A stretch of DNA of 64,000 bases from Argyresthia goedartella (lineage: Eukaryota; Arthropoda; Insecta; Lepidoptera; Argyresthiidae), in the NCBI GenBank assembly GCA_949825045.1, contig OX463806.1:44292208-44356207 (forward strand), written 5' to 3'. Positions 10,369 through 20,689 of this stretch are shown here, piece by piece. The notes beneath the pieces were generated by a model. The model searched no databases, was not told the DNA's origin, and saw only the letters and a program-made list of their open reading frames with translations. Positions within the stretch are counted from its first letter, which is position 1, and the number at the start of each line of letters is the position of its first letter. The position numbers and the translations under genes are program-made.

Positions 10369-11654
10369 ACATCTGCATAGTCGATTAAAGGTAGTAGGAG
10401 GGACTGGGCAAGGGTGATTTTAGTCTGCTGTGGCAGGAAGTGCTGCAATCTCCGTAGGGAGTGAAATGACGCAAAGACTCGTCTGCTGACCTCACAAACA
10501 TGGGGCGACCAGGAAAACAATTTATCAAATACAACCCCAAGATTGGCCTTCTCGCTGTATGAGATTATGTTACCATCATACACTATAGGGTCGACGGGCA
10601 TTTTCTGAACTAGGTTATGAGAGTGACGAGTACCCAAAATCATGGCCTGCGATTCGCCCGGGTTGACAAGCAGACCATAAGAGGTAGCCCATTTCCTGAT
10701 GTTATCGAGATCAGCATTCAACGCCTCTACTGTCAGATTCACATCACACGGAGAGAAGTGCCGATATATTTGAAGGTCATCTGCGTACAGATGATAAGAA
10801 GAGGTAAGAACGTCAGAGATGGAGTTAATGAATACCGAGAAGAGGAGAGGAGAAAGGATGCCTCCCTGCGGAACACCTGCGGAGAGATCACACCAGTCCG
10901 TTGAGATCTCCTCGGACTTAATGCGTTGCTGGCGGTCTCTCAGGTAGGAGTCAAACCAGCGAGCAGAGTGCGAGGAGACATTAAGTGACTTTAAAATTTC
11001 GACAAGTATATCGAAATCGACGCAGTTAAAGGCGCTACTGAAATCAAGCAGTGTAAGGACCGTAAGCTGCTTTTGATCCATAGCTAATTGAATGTCGTCA
11101 GTGACTTTGAGCAGTGCTGTGGTAGTGCTGTGACCCGGCCTGAAACCTGATTGGTGGGGATTCAGTAACATTTTTGAGGAAAGGTAGGAGGAGAGTTGGG
11201 AGTGGACAATTGATTCCAGGACTTTGGAGAGGATAGGCAGAATAGAAATGGGACGGAAATCTTTAAAGAAGGCGGGATTAGACGTTTTGGGGAGGGGAAT
11301 CACAAGTGCCAATTTCCACTGGCTGGGGTAGCAACATTGGTCAAGCGACACATTAATTATGTGGGTGATGAGAGGTAACAGTACATCAATGATAGTTGTT
11401 ATCATCTGCGAACATATCTTGTCCTCACCTATGGCCTTCGACGAGATTGCTAGTATTGCCCTCCTTACTGCGCCGATTCCGACAGGGATGAAATTAAATG
11501 CTGAGGTGAGGGATGTTGCCTTGGACCGTAGGTTACGAAGGGTTGCATCCTTGACGAGGGAGTCCATCGCGACAGGGGGAGTTGCAAAGAAACTATTGAG
11601 ACCCCGGAGATCGACATTTCCGGCTGCCAATTCCTGTGACTTACCAACAACCAA
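10338..11654 (-). pseudogene. LINE reverse transcriptase
   Basis: The 438-residue open frame carries the non-LTR RT core: PLPKTSNPAFFKDFRPISIL near residue 120, LLDFSSAFNCVDFDILVEIL near 202, the AGVPQGGILSPLLFSVFINS block near 259, and catalytic YADD at residues 290-293. It then runs to a CW motif (DYADVCW) and stops after a one-base shift relative to the related copy at 19.9 kb. Upstream, the same protein continues in another frame (11641-12030). Downstream, the post-RT region continues at 9940-10368 (LNKLERLQNLGIRFVFGLRK). The gene is therefore broken. Confidence 0.85.
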
Positions 11655-12035
11655 GGGTCTTCAGGAACTTCCAGACCTGTGCTGGAATATAGCTCTCGAT
11701 ACATTCGTAGATATGATGGCGTTTAGAATCACGACACAGGCGAGTGCAACGATTACGGAGGCGTTTGAAAATTAAAAGATTCTCGTCGGTCGGATCCCTC
11801 TTATATCTAGACTTGGCACGGTTTCTCTTAGCCATCAGACCCTTAATGGTGTCAGTAAGCCACGGTGCAGGAAGATGCTTAACTCTAACCCTCTTGACCG
11901 GAGCATGCTTATCAAACAAGCTCAGGACAATAGAGTTGAAGTTCCGTACTTTGTCATCAATGGTCTCACTACCGTAGACAGGCGACCAGTCGACAGAGGA
12001 GGCGTCTGAATTAAGGGAGGTTATATCCATGCCCT

Positions 12036-12376
12036 TAATTATTAAAAATTAAAAAGGTATCCTCGTACAAAAGATTTATTTTATGTTTTTCCGTTTACAA
12101 TGGGATGGAACCCTTCGTGTGCGGGTACGAGGACCTACACGCACTTGACCGGTTTATTAATCTAGGAGGCGCCATATTGAATTTTGTGTGGCGCAAAATA
12201 CCCTGTACGTAGTGTAAGATCAATACACTTCTAACGATATCTTTCTTTGATATCTCTATTCGTCACATAGTAGTTTAGACGGTCTTAATATGGAACAGGT
12301 GAACATACATACATATATACCGGCCAAAATCATAACCCTCCTTTTGGCTTTAACTTCATGCCTGTCTTCATGCTAG
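12036..12376. other. Intron remainder before SCAP exon
   Basis: No gene is visible. The last 30 bases (ctttaacttcatgcctgtct then tcatgctag) form the acceptor of the SCAP exon at 12377. Confidence 0.4.
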
Positions 12377-12524
12377 GTGTCATCAAGCAGCGACCTTCGC
12401 CAGCTGTTCACACTTCACGGCCACTGCGGCCCCATCACGAGCTGCTTCATCGACCACGCGACGCCGACTATAGCGGGCAGTGGAAGCCAGGATGGGCTGC
12501 TGTGTGTGTGGGACCTGCATACGG
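12377..12524 (+). CDS. SCAP: SCAP WD40 exon
   Basis: This exon encodes two WD40 elements: LFTLHGHCGPITSCFID, then AGSGSQDGLLCVWDLHTG. It aligns residue for residue in pattern with vertebrate SCAP (LFTLQGHSGAITTVYID...ASGGQDGAICLWDVLTG). It starts in phase 0, matching the exon ending at 7515, and ends in phase 1 at a GTAAGA donor. The next exon begins with GC, completing a glycine codon. The GH and WD dipeptides mark one complete blade. Confidence 0.88.
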
Positions 12525-13784
12525 GTAAGACAGAGACAAACAAAAATTTAAAACACCGCCGACACATTTTGAAACCTTAGGGCAAAACATTGTCTAAAAG
12601 TTGGCAGTTGTTTAAGAGTTATCAGCAAGATCACTATTTAGGCTGATAACTTTTGAATCGCTGAGCCGATTAAACAAATATTTATCTAAGAACAGCCGCA
12701 GTGAAGTCTACTACTATCTACAAAAAGCCGCATTAAAATCCATCCACCCGTTTGACCGCTATTCCTTGTTAAGTTGATACTTTTGGAACCAATTTTAACA
12801 AAACATTATCTAAGAACCATCGCAGTGAATACTACTACCAACTACGTGTGGCTGCTAATAAACTTAACCAAAACCCATCGCAGGGAAATCGACTACCTCA
12901 TTAAAGTCCGTCCACGTTCGGATACAAACACACCGACAGACGCTTCAAACTATAACCCCTAATTTTCGTCGTCGGGAGTTGAAACACGTCACGCGTTCTC
13001 CCATACATCATATATCATCATCATACATCACCCGTACTGGCGATGAGCAAGCTCCCACTCACGCGTAATGGAGTATTTAATAACTGGCTAAACCTTAGGC
13101 CTCTGACACCCCATATGGGCATAGGCGTGGCGTGACCTATTTTTGCTTGCATCTATATCTTCCGGGAAATTCTGACTAAGTTTAATCCTCGTCTATATAT
13201 ACTAGGACGGGTCATATGTTTTGTAACATACAATAAATATAAAATAACTCAAACCTTACAATCTGTAAAAGAAGGTAACTATCAAACTGATAATAACCAA
13301 GTAGATTGTAAATGTGTGATAGTGGTTATTTCAAAAGATATACGTCATTGTGGAAGGTAGGAATCTCCTGATACAGGTATTATAATACTTAAAAGGAGAT
13401 CCCATGTCTGTTAAACCTTAATTCTTACTTTGCAATAAAAAAAAATGTATTTGTATTTGTAATAAATGAAATAAATGACACAAAAATCTCCGTAATACTT
13501 TTCGCCTGGAGTAACGGGGACCCTTGCACGGACGAAGTATCCCCTTAAGGTGATACAAAAAAAAACGGAGTATTTTCTAATCCATTTACTCCACTATTAA
13601 GTCATCTACAGATTTGATTTTTGGGTTAACGTTTATTGAGTATTTGATTAAGATTCTCAATGAAGGAAAACGCGATTGGATGAAATTTTCTCGATATAAT
13701 TTAATTCCGAAAAGACCTTACATATTCATACATTAAACGAGAGGTTACAAAATAAAGATTAAAATGGCATTTAAACTATTACAA
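12525..13784 (+). other. SCAP intron: dispersed repeats
   Basis: The intron begins with a stretch (12620-12960) containing three diverged internal repeats around the motif taagaac-a/c-cgcagtgaa, typical of a non-autonomous DNA element. Positions 13020-13140 match the dispersed SINE/LINE-tail family also seen near 3965 and 63080 (tggcgatgagcaagctc, catatgggcataggcgt). No host coding exon was seen. Confidence 0.4.
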
Positions 13785-14560
13785 AATGACCTCCCTTTTT
13801 TCGATACAAGCCTCACCAGCACGGCCAGTCATCGATAGAAGCACGTACGACATCCATGACAATATTGGCCACTGCTCTAATCAGGGATGCTTTGAGAGAC
13901 TTCAAATTGCAATGAGGTTTAGCGCAGACCTTCTCCTCTGTACTGCCATTCTTTATAATCCAATGGATTCAAGTCTGGACTCGAGGAGGGCCATTCTCCT
14001 TGTCTGATAGAGTCGATTCCACGGGAGGATAGCCAATTGTGAGTGCTTTGTGTACCCAGTGTCTGAACATTTTAAACATTGTCTATGAAAGAGGTGCCAC
14101 GAGGTTTGTTAGGACTGTGTTTTGGTACACGAGTGCACTTGTTTTAACTACTTTATCACAAAAATACACCTCAGTTGGGCCCGGATAGTAAACCCCAAGC
14201 CAAACCTTGAACGACGAAGCATGGTGACCACGCCGAACACGTGGGATACGTCTGCTTGCTTCTTCACTGTTATGCGCATACACTCGCATCATTCTGTTTG
14301 TTAAAGATATCCTCGACATCAAAGATTTTTTCGTCCGTGACAAGGATTTCGCGGTTTTTTTCTCGCGTATCTCGTATAGCCTGGTTTTCTTCAGTCGTGA
14401 GTTTTTTCAGATAAGCTCGTAGTCCAAGGTCTTCATTCAATACCCTTTTAAATGTAGTTCTACTTAACCTCATCTGGAGAGCCAACAGTTTTTGCTTCCG
14501 AATGGGATTTCTTTGTATTCGTGCCTTCAATGCTTTGATCATTGCTGGAGTCCAAAAAGT
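13785..14560 (-). pseudogene. Mariner-type transposase remnant
   Basis: The - strand carries a decayed mariner transposase split over three frames. 14542-14270 holds the helix-turn-helix region (RNPIRKQKLLALQMRLSRTT) and LVTDEKIFDVEDIFNKQND, which carries the first catalytic Asp. 14343-14083 continues with RVRRGHHASSFKVWLGVYYP and VYFCDKVVKTSALVYQNTVL. Traces of the PDLNPLDY block and C-terminus continue to 13785. The second catalytic Asp region is not clearly readable. Frameshifts and stops make this inactive. Confidence 0.75.
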
Positions 14561-14639
14561 ACGAGGACGACCGCTTTTCTGCTTATTTTCTGATTTCGAA
14601 TCTTACCTGAAAAGTTTGATAGTACGATAACCGAACCCC

Positions 14640-14960
14640 AATATTATTTTCATTTTTTTTTAAAATTGCTTGTGCTTAACTAATACAAATATTAGCAGAA
14701 TACATTACAAGCAGGAATAAATAATTACAAAATGATTAACAGCAAGGTCTCTGTGTTGAGCCAGATTAACCCCATACAGTCCCGTCATTTAAATAATCTT
14801 GAACATTGTTATATCCCTTTTTGGACAAATTCGCTTTGACATGGTTTTTAAATTGCTCAAAAGGCAATTACAAGATCTCCAAAGGTATCTTGTTGTGGTT
14901 AAGAATGCACTGACCCTTGAAAGAATTGCTAACCTTCGCGTGTCTAAACCGGGGCGAGAT
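14640..14960 (-). mobile_element. LINE C-terminal tail fragment
   Basis: On the - strand, 14915-14770 reads as the end of a LINE ORF2: LPFEQFKNHVKANLSKKGYN, a YLND motif, then a stop. The following 3' untranslated stretch (aatttgcttgtgcttaact on the + strand, near 14665) has a homologue near 31710-32240 (gattgtgcttaacttataca, taacagcaaagtctgtgttg). It is a 5'-truncated dead copy. Confidence 0.6.
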
Positions 14961-15115
14961 GATGATGATGATACTTAATATAGAACGTCGTTTAGAACAA
15001 ATTGTATGCATTATTATAATAATTGTAATAAACAAATTGCAGTTTTCTATTTGTGCTGAAATAACCGCACCTTTTTTACTTTGCTTCAGGGTGGTGTAAA
15101 TAACGTTAGGCGTTG

Positions 15116-15123
15116 CTGTACAG
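15116..15123 (+). repeat. hAT target-site duplication, left
   Basis: CTGTACAG directly precedes the left inverted repeat of the hAT element and is repeated exactly at 18044-18051. An 8-base duplication is the diagnostic length for hAT transposons. The duplicated site is itself a perfect palindrome. Confidence 0.9.
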
Positions 15124-15633
15124 CAGTGTTTTTCAATCTTTTTGTATACGCGACCCCTTTACAGGATGTAAAATTCTCACGGCCCCCTTAAGACAAATAC
15201 AGACAAAACTTTATTAATTTAAATGAGTATGTTTACGATTTTCTCTATTTTGATACCCATCTATAAGTGGAAATAAGTAGACTATCCCTACGGGAAAGAG
15301 ACGTGATTTATATTTACGTATATATGATACCTGCTTATTAATTATTTATTAGTATGAAAGGGAGCCGCAAAAGCTTTGAAAGTAAGTAGCTACGAACAAA
15401 CTTGGTAGGATGCATGCGGATCTGACTTGAACGCGGGCGAAATTTTGCGACGTTGCCATGCGTCAGCGCGAGCGAGAGGCACATATCGCGCCACCCGCAC
15501 ACTAGCACAGAATGTTCGTTCTTTTGTTTCAACTCTTTCTCACTTCGCGGCAGGTCAGCGATGAGTTCAGACGTTTAAAATTACCGTGTTATTGTTTTGT
15601 TTTTTCACGTGCTTGGAATCCTTGGAATTTAAA

Positions 15634-15935
15634 ATGGATAAGTTTCTCAAAAGATCGCAGCCTTCAACATCTGGTACAAATGTTAGTGGTGGAGGTGAAT
15701 CAAAACCGAAAAAAAATAGGCATTATGACGAGAATTACTTAAAATACGGGTTTACAGTCATAAATAATAAACCCAATGTGTAATTTGCGGTGATGTTTTA
15801 TCTCGTGAGAGTATGAAACCGTCAAAACTTCTGCGGCATCTTGCGACCAAGCATCAAAAAGAAGCTGATAAGCCGTTGGAATTCTTTGAACGAAAATTGA
15901 AAGCTCTTAGTCAGCAGCAAAATAGTATGGTGAAG
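15634..15935 (+). pseudogene. hAT transposase N-terminal BED finger, frameshifted
   Basis: The first ATG of the transposase (MDKFLKRS) is at 15634. The chain runs through RHYDENYLKYGFTVINN and then meets TAA at 15781. Shifting by one base around 15770-15780 restores CVICGDVLSRESMKPSKLLR and HLATKH, the Cys-Cys-His-His core of a BED finger, followed by a charged helix ending SQQQNSMVK at 15935. The break makes this copy inactive unless the missing base is a sequencing error. Confidence 0.8.
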
Positions 15936-16375
15936 GTAATAAAATAGTGTTGTCCTAGTCTTGTACAAAACAGTAGTAGTAGTAGTTAGCACGCCGAGGT
16001 CTCGGGTTCGATCCCCGGGTCGGACAAAAAGTGATATTTGAGTTTTTCTGTCAAGAAATACTCAGTATTAGATCGAAGCAGGGTTGCGAGTAATTGATTA
16101 CTTTTGGTAATTGATTACAGTTTAATTACTAATTACTCAAGTAAATGAATAATAAATAATCATTTCAATTAATGATTACTTGAGTAATTAGTAATTGAAG
16201 TATTTTAATTACAAATTTTTGCCACTCTGGATCGAAGTCTGGATTTGTACCCGATCTGGCAATAGGCTCGCCCCTTATTATATGAGACCTAACATATTAG
16301 GTGTAGTAATACACCTCTGCCACCCCTTCGGGGAATAAAGGCGTGATGATATGAATGTTATGTGTGTTGTTTTAG
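15936..16375 (+). mobile_element. SINE-like insert or intron within hAT gene
   Basis: This 440-base block separates the codons MVK and VSSVNDSALLASYK. It has GT at its left and AG at its right edge, so it could be spliced. AGGTA occurs at both edges, so it may equally be an insertion with a 5-base duplication. Inside is a tRNA-like segment (ttagcacgccgaggtctcgg then gttcgatccccgggtcgg) and an end typical of RTE-like SINE tails (ccccttcggggaataaaggc then gtgatgatatgaatg). A MITE at 16079-16229 is nested within it. Confidence 0.6.
16079..16229. mobile_element. hAT-type MITE nested in the SINE-like block
   Basis: This 151-base element begins CAGGGTTGCGAGTAATTG and ends in the loose complement TTTTTGCCACTCTG. 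It is flanked by exact 8-base duplications GATCGAAG (16071-16078 and 16230-16237). Its centre is a large hairpin made of aattactaattactcaagt and its complement. It has no coding capacity. The 8-base duplication and CAG...CTG ends place it with hAT elements. Confidence 0.82.
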
Positions 16376-17926
16376 GTATCCAGCGTAAATGACTCAGCAT
16401 TATTGGCTAGCTACAAAGTCGCATATCGAGTTGCTAAAGCAGGAAAGCCGCACACAATTGCAGAAAATCTGATTTTGCCAGCTGCTCTAGATATGGTCGA
16501 AATTATGATCAGCAAGCAGGAGGCAAACAAGTTAAAAAGCATACCGCTTTCTGATGATACTATTTCACGCAGGATAAACGATATGGCCAATGATATTCGA
16601 GATCAAATAATCGAAAATTTAAAGAAGAGTCCACATTTTGCTTTGCAGTTCGACGAATCTACAAATGTTTCCGATTGTGCTCAGTTTGTAGCATTTGTGC
16701 GCTTTGAAGCAGATGACAATATCACAGAAGAAATTTTATTTTGCAAACCACTTCCTGCAAATACTTCTGGTCAGTGTTTGTACGATATGTTTTTAGAAAG
16801 CACTTGTGACTACGACATTGATTGGACAAAATGTATCGCTATTTGCAGCGATGGAGCGAAAGCCATGACTGGTAATAAAAGCGGACTTGTTGCGAGATTA
16901 AAATCAATAATGCCAAATGCATCATGGACACACTGTTTTCTTCATCGTCAAGCTCTAGCAGCTAAAGTTTTACCGTCTGATTTAAATGACGTGCTTACGG
17001 AGGTAATAAAAATTGTGAATTATATCAAAGGTAAAGCCTTACAAACCCGGCTCTTCAGAATTATTTGTGAAGACATGGGTTCGCTTCATCACAATCTCCT
17101 TTATCACACAGAGGTCAGGTGGCTTTCCAAAGGAAAGGTATTGACAAGAGTTCTAGAACTAAAAGCTGAACTATTAATGTTCTTACAAGATTCTAAATCT
17201 GAATATGCTAATCATTTATCTGACCCTGTTTGGCACGTGAAGTTAGCATTTCTGGCAGATCTTTTTAGCCATCTTAACAACTTGAACAAAAGCCTCCAAG
17301 GGAGAGAAGAAAACATCTTAACAGCTAAAGATAAAGTGAAAGCATTTCATATAAAACTTCGTTTGTGGTCATCTTCTCTGCAAAACAATATATTTGAGTC
17401 TTTTCCGTGTGTTCAGAAGACCGTTGAAGATAATGCAACAACACAATTACTTGTAGTAAAGGCTCTCATTCCTTCTATGATACAGAGCTTACATAATTTG
17501 CAAGAGAAATTATTAACATACTTTCCAGACTTGCACTCTGAAGCTGACAATGGGCGTACGTGGATTTTGGTCCCTTTCTTGGATAAGTCAATAGAATTAG
17601 CAGATCTCGCTACAAATCTGAAGGAAATCTTTGTAGATTTAGCTTCTGACGGCGTGCTGAAAATGGAATATCATTCGCAAAGTATTGACGTGTTTTGGAT
17701 GAAAAGAAAACTAGAATATCCAGAGCTGGCAAGGGAAGCTCTAAAATCATTAGTGCCATTTGCCACCTCATACTTGTGCGAACTAACATTCTCCTCAATG
17801 GTGGACATTAAAACTAAGAAGAGAAACAGACTATTCCTAGAAAATTATTTAATAATAAACGTTTCTAAAATAGCACCACGCTTTGAATATTTTTTGAAAA
17901 ATAAACAAGCATATCCTTCTCACTAA
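16376..17926 (+). CDS. hAT transposase catalytic and dimerisation region
   Basis: About 516 codons run uninterrupted from the block boundary at 16376 to TAA. Recognisable hAT features in order are AKAGKPHTIAENLILPAALD, FALQFDESTNVSDCAQFVAF (first catalytic Asp region), CIAICSDGAKAMTGNKSGLV (second Asp region), WTHCFLHRQALAAK, and the C-terminal dimerisation region (EALKSLVPFATSYLCELTFS followed by KTKKRNRL). The layout matches ZBED5-type domesticated and transposon proteins. Translation as one protein would require crossing the block at 15936-16375 and the frameshift upstream. Confidence 0.88.
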   Translation, partial: VSSVNDSALLASYKVAYRVAKAGKPHTIAENLILPAALDMVEIMISKQEANKLKSIPLSDDTISRRINDMANDIRDQIIENLKKSPHFALQFDESTNVSDCAQFVAFVRFEADDNITEEILFCKPLPANTSGQCLYDMFLESTCDYDIDWTKCIAICSDGAKAMTGNKSGLVARLKSIMPNASWTHCFLHRQALAAKVLPSDLNDVLTEVIKIVNYIKGKALQTRLFRIICEDMGSLHHNLLYHTEVRWLSKGKVLTRVLELKAELLMFLQDSKSEYANHLSDPVWHVKLAFLADLFSHLNNLNKSLQGREENILTAKDKVKAFHIKLRLWSSSLQNNIFESFPCVQKTVEDNATTQLLVVKALIPSMIQSLHNLQEKLLTYFPDLHSEADNGRTWILVPFLDKSIELADLATNLKEIFVDLASDGVLKMEYHSQSIDVFWMKRKLEYPELAREALKSLVPFATSYLCELTFSSMVDIKTKKRNRLFLENYLIINVSKIAPRFEYFLKNKQAYPSH

Positions 17927-18043
17927 TATTGTACTTTTATTGTAGTATAGAACCTTGTCATTTCTCTTTTGCCGCTTCGCGACCCCCTTAGGAAGGCTTC
18001 ACGACCCCCCTAGGGGTCGCGACCCACAGATTGAAAAACACTG

Positions 18044-18730
18044 CTGTACAGAATAACACCCGCTATATAAAAATGAATGGCAAAATGTGTTGGTAAATGC
18101 GAATCTTGCAAACGGTTGGACCTATTTGGATGAATTTTTTGAACCCGTGCAGACCCAGTGCGTCATTTTTGCATAAAAAATTATAAACGGTGCTGGACGG
18201 GTACTATTTGCTGAAGTGTGAAAAACGCACAGGAATCTCGAATGCTGCCGAATCGTTAAGACAGACTGGCTCCCAGAATATGCAAAAGAAAGCGTGTCCG
18301 ACCCAGGAAGAGATGTGAGAGTGAGATGGGTCTATTAGATAAGGACTGGAGGGAGACCGCTCAGGATCGGATACAGTGGAAGAGGGAGAGCGGCCTTTGA
18401 CCAGCACTGGGGCGGAGTAGGCTCCTAATAATAATACTAACAGGGAACAGCCGACAAATGGAACACCTTTTGCTTTCAGTTTAAATTCACTCTTCTGTCG
18501 ATAGATAGCGTTTGTAGCGGACCTTATTTACAGGGTGTAACAGTAACATGTGGTCATATTCTAAGGGGTTAGGGACACATGAAACCGATTTGATCAGAGC
18601 AACTTTATTTTTCACATCTGCATTAAAATCTGCTAACCGCTCATGCATGGAGATACATTATGTACTTCAAATTAAGACATGTTCCTAGATTAATTAGACT
18701 ACCTTGTCCAATACCGAATTGTGATTGCAG
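18044..18730 (+). other. SCAP intron remainder
   Basis: After the right target duplication (18044-18051) there is repeat-like sequence (for example atgcgaatcttgcaaacggt near 18097, and ttacagggtgtaacagta near 18530) but no supported gene. The final bases (gtgattgcag) are the acceptor of the next SCAP exon. Confidence 0.4.
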
Positions 18731-18876
18731 GCGCGTGCCTCTACTCGACGCAGGCGCACGACGGCGCGGTGACGTCACTGGCCTACACCGCCTCCTACGT
18801 GCTCTCTGCCGGCAGCGACGAGCGCCTCTGCATCTGGGACCGCTTCCAGGGGCACATGCTCAACTCGCTGCACATT
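18731..18876 (+). CDS. SCAP: SCAP WD40 exon
   Basis: The exon continues the split glycine codon and encodes ACLYSTQAHDGAVTSLAYTA, SYVLSAGSDERLCIWDRF and QGHMLNSLHI. This matches the SCAP blade pattern ([29 protein letters not shown] in vertebrates). It ends at a GTACGT donor in phase 0. Base composition is markedly GC-rich compared with flanking intron sequence. The exon sits between two transposon-rich introns of 6.2 and 9.1 kb. Confidence 0.9.
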
Positions 18877-19014
18877 GTACGTAGGCGCAATGAACTTGGA
18901 ACCTCACTCTGATGACGTCATAGTCCGAAACTGATGTATTTTTTAACTGTCCTTCTGCCGCGTCGAGGGCGAGAGCGAGCGGGAGAGGGAGGGGAAACGC
19001 ATTCCTCGCGGGTG

Positions 19015-20210
19015 CCACGTTACCTCCCATATCTATTCTCTATAACCTCTCCAAAGTTCTTGAATCCATTATCCATACCCAGCTCTCCTCCTACCTCTCC
19101 AGAAACCTTTTGATCATCCCGTTTCAATCCGGGCTCCGGTCCTGTAATAGCACCGTGACCAACTTACTCAAAGTCTTAGACGACATACAGGTTGTCATGA
19201 ACAATAAACAGCTTTCTGTGATAGCCCTGCTTGACTTCATCAGCGTCCTCAACTGCGTTGGTTTTGATATTCTCGTTGAGATTCTAAGTACTTGAATGTT
19301 TCTTCCCGCTCGGCTAGCTGGTTCGACTCTTACCTAAGAAGCCGCGCATAAGGTCCGAGGAGACATTAATCTTACTGCGGGGGTTCCTCAGGGTGGTATT
19401 CTTTCCCCTCTTTTGATTTCTGTCTTCATCAACTCCATTTCTGATGTAATCTCTTCTTCATATTATCTGTATGCTGATGATCTTCAGATCTAACGTCAAT
19501 TGCTCTTTAGTGATGTGACCTCGTCTATAGATGTGCTAAACGCTGACCTCGAAAACAACAGGACATGGGCATTGTCCTTTGGACTGCTTGTTAAGTAATT
19601 CCCAGGCCATGATTCTGGGATCCAGGTAATTGTTAAAGCAACTGCTCATATTACCTGTGGTTTAAAATGATACTATTATCGCTTATATGATAAGGGCAAA
19701 AACCTGGGGCTCATGTTCGATAGTCATCTGTCCTGGTCAAAGCATGTTAGTGAGGGCAGTCACACTTTCACTCACTTAGAAGACTCCAGAACTTCTTGCC
19801 ACGTCAAATTATTCTCGCTCTTTCCCTTATCCTTCCGCTGATTGAGTATGCTGATGTTTGTTGGGGTAGCGCTAACGAAGAGCAACTGAACAAACTCGAG
19901 CGACTTCAAAAACTCGGGATTCGGTTCAGATACACACTGCAAAAGTTCGAAAGTTTTCTTATAGTATCCCAGGGAGATAAAATGGCTGCCTATTTATCAT
20001 CTAACCCCATCCCAGCTATCTGCGGGAACGCTTCGACTTCTTTACTTCGACTAGACCTCGTATATCCCACACAGCCTCCATGCTCTCTACTCCGAGTCAC
20101 AGTACCGTCGAACATGGGTCCCGAACATAGGTTCCGAATGTTGGCATCATCAGGGATCTCTCTTTAACTTCAAGACTCCTCTAAAGGAGCTTTATCTTTG
20201 CTCTTTCGCA
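19015..20210 (+). mobile_element. Decayed LINE, sister of the 9.65-12.0 kb copy
   Basis: The + strand holds the RT and post-RT regions of the same LINE family as 9650-12035. Matching blocks are SKVLESIIHTQLSSYLS, VIALLDFISVLNCVGFDILV, GVPQGGILSPLL, YADD followed by a stop, and EEQLNKLERLQKLGIRF. Frameshifts and stops are frequent, so it is inactive. It is 5'-truncated within the RT domain. The end of the C-terminal frame runs into the paired hairpins at 20191-20289, which the sister copy lacks. Confidence 0.82.
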
Positions 20211-20240
20211 TACCTAAGTATGCGAAAGAGCAAAGATAAA
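20191..20240. repeat. Perfect 23-base hairpin, CTAA loop
   Basis: Positions 20191-20213 (starting tttatctttgctctttcgca) are perfectly complementary to 20218-20240, with only CTAA (20214-20217) between. The left arm overlaps the end of the LINE C-terminal frame. The homologous place in the sister LINE (near 9950) has no inverted copy, so the right arm looks like a secondary inverted duplication. Confidence 0.93.
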
Positions 20241-20243
20241 ATA

Positions 20244-20289
20244 AAACAATTACATGTTAAAACCCTAAGGTTTTAACATGTAATTGTTT
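20244..20289. repeat. Perfect 21-base hairpin, CTAA loop
   Basis: Positions 20244-20264 (aaacaattacatgttaaaac then c) are perfectly complementary to 20269-20289, again with CTAA as the spacer (20265-20268). It starts three bases after the previous hairpin ends. Two tandem hairpins with identical four-base loops point to one mutational mechanism acting twice or in one complex event. Confidence 0.93.
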
Positions 20290-20689
20290 ATTTACAATGT
20301 GTTTTTGTATAGAGTATTCATGCACTTCTATAAGTATATTTATTAGTTTAGTAAAAATACTTATTTATATTATTTACTTGTATTTCTGCACTTAGGCCAT
20401 TTCATTTTCATTTCATTTCATTTATTCATCGCTTACATGTGGTATACATATGTACAAGTACAAGATGTCAAGATTAAATGTAGTCCCAGAACATGCGCCC
20501 TGCAAGGGCATTGCAATATTATTCTTTTTTACTTAGGTCTAAAGTATCAAGGCATGGCTATTATATTCTATTATACAATATATATCAGTTATAGGTACAC
20601 ATTTTCAAATTTTCTGAGATTTCACTTAATTAAATTATATAATACGAATAAATATAGGTAAGTAATCAATGATTGTAAAATTTTATTTT
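20290..20689. other. LINE 3' tail material
   Basis: No gene. Positions 20400-20430 contain a (TTTCA)n-like run (catttcattttcatttcatt), consistent with the 3' end of a LINE on the - strand. Positions 20675-20700 hold an (ATTTT)n run, the tail of the LINE at 20690-27605. Confidence 0.45.

Larger units (their letters stand above)
9650..12035 (-). mobile_element. 5'-truncated Jockey/CR1-like LINE
   Basis: This is a non-LTR retrotransposon fragment on the - strand. The endonuclease is missing. What remains is a linker region, the reverse transcriptase, the post-RT domain and a 3' untranslated end reaching about 9650. At least two one-base frameshifts break the reading frame (near 11650 and 10350). 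A related copy on the + strand is at 19015-20210, and a solo 3' tail is at 7222-7300. It lies in the SCAP intron between exons at 7515 and 12377, antisense to SCAP. Confidence 0.85.
15124..18043 (+). mobile_element. hAT transposon, ZBED-like transposase
   Basis: The element begins CAGTGTTTTTCAATC and ends with its exact complement (GATTGAAAAACACTG). It is flanked by 8-base duplications CTGTACAG and is 2,920 bases long. It encodes a BED zinc finger and a hAT transposase of the ZBED5/SCAND3-like group in the + orientation. The coding region is interrupted by a frameshift near 15770 and by a 440-base SINE-like insert or intron at 15936-16375. It lies in the SCAP intron between 12524 and 18731. 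Confidence 0.92.
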
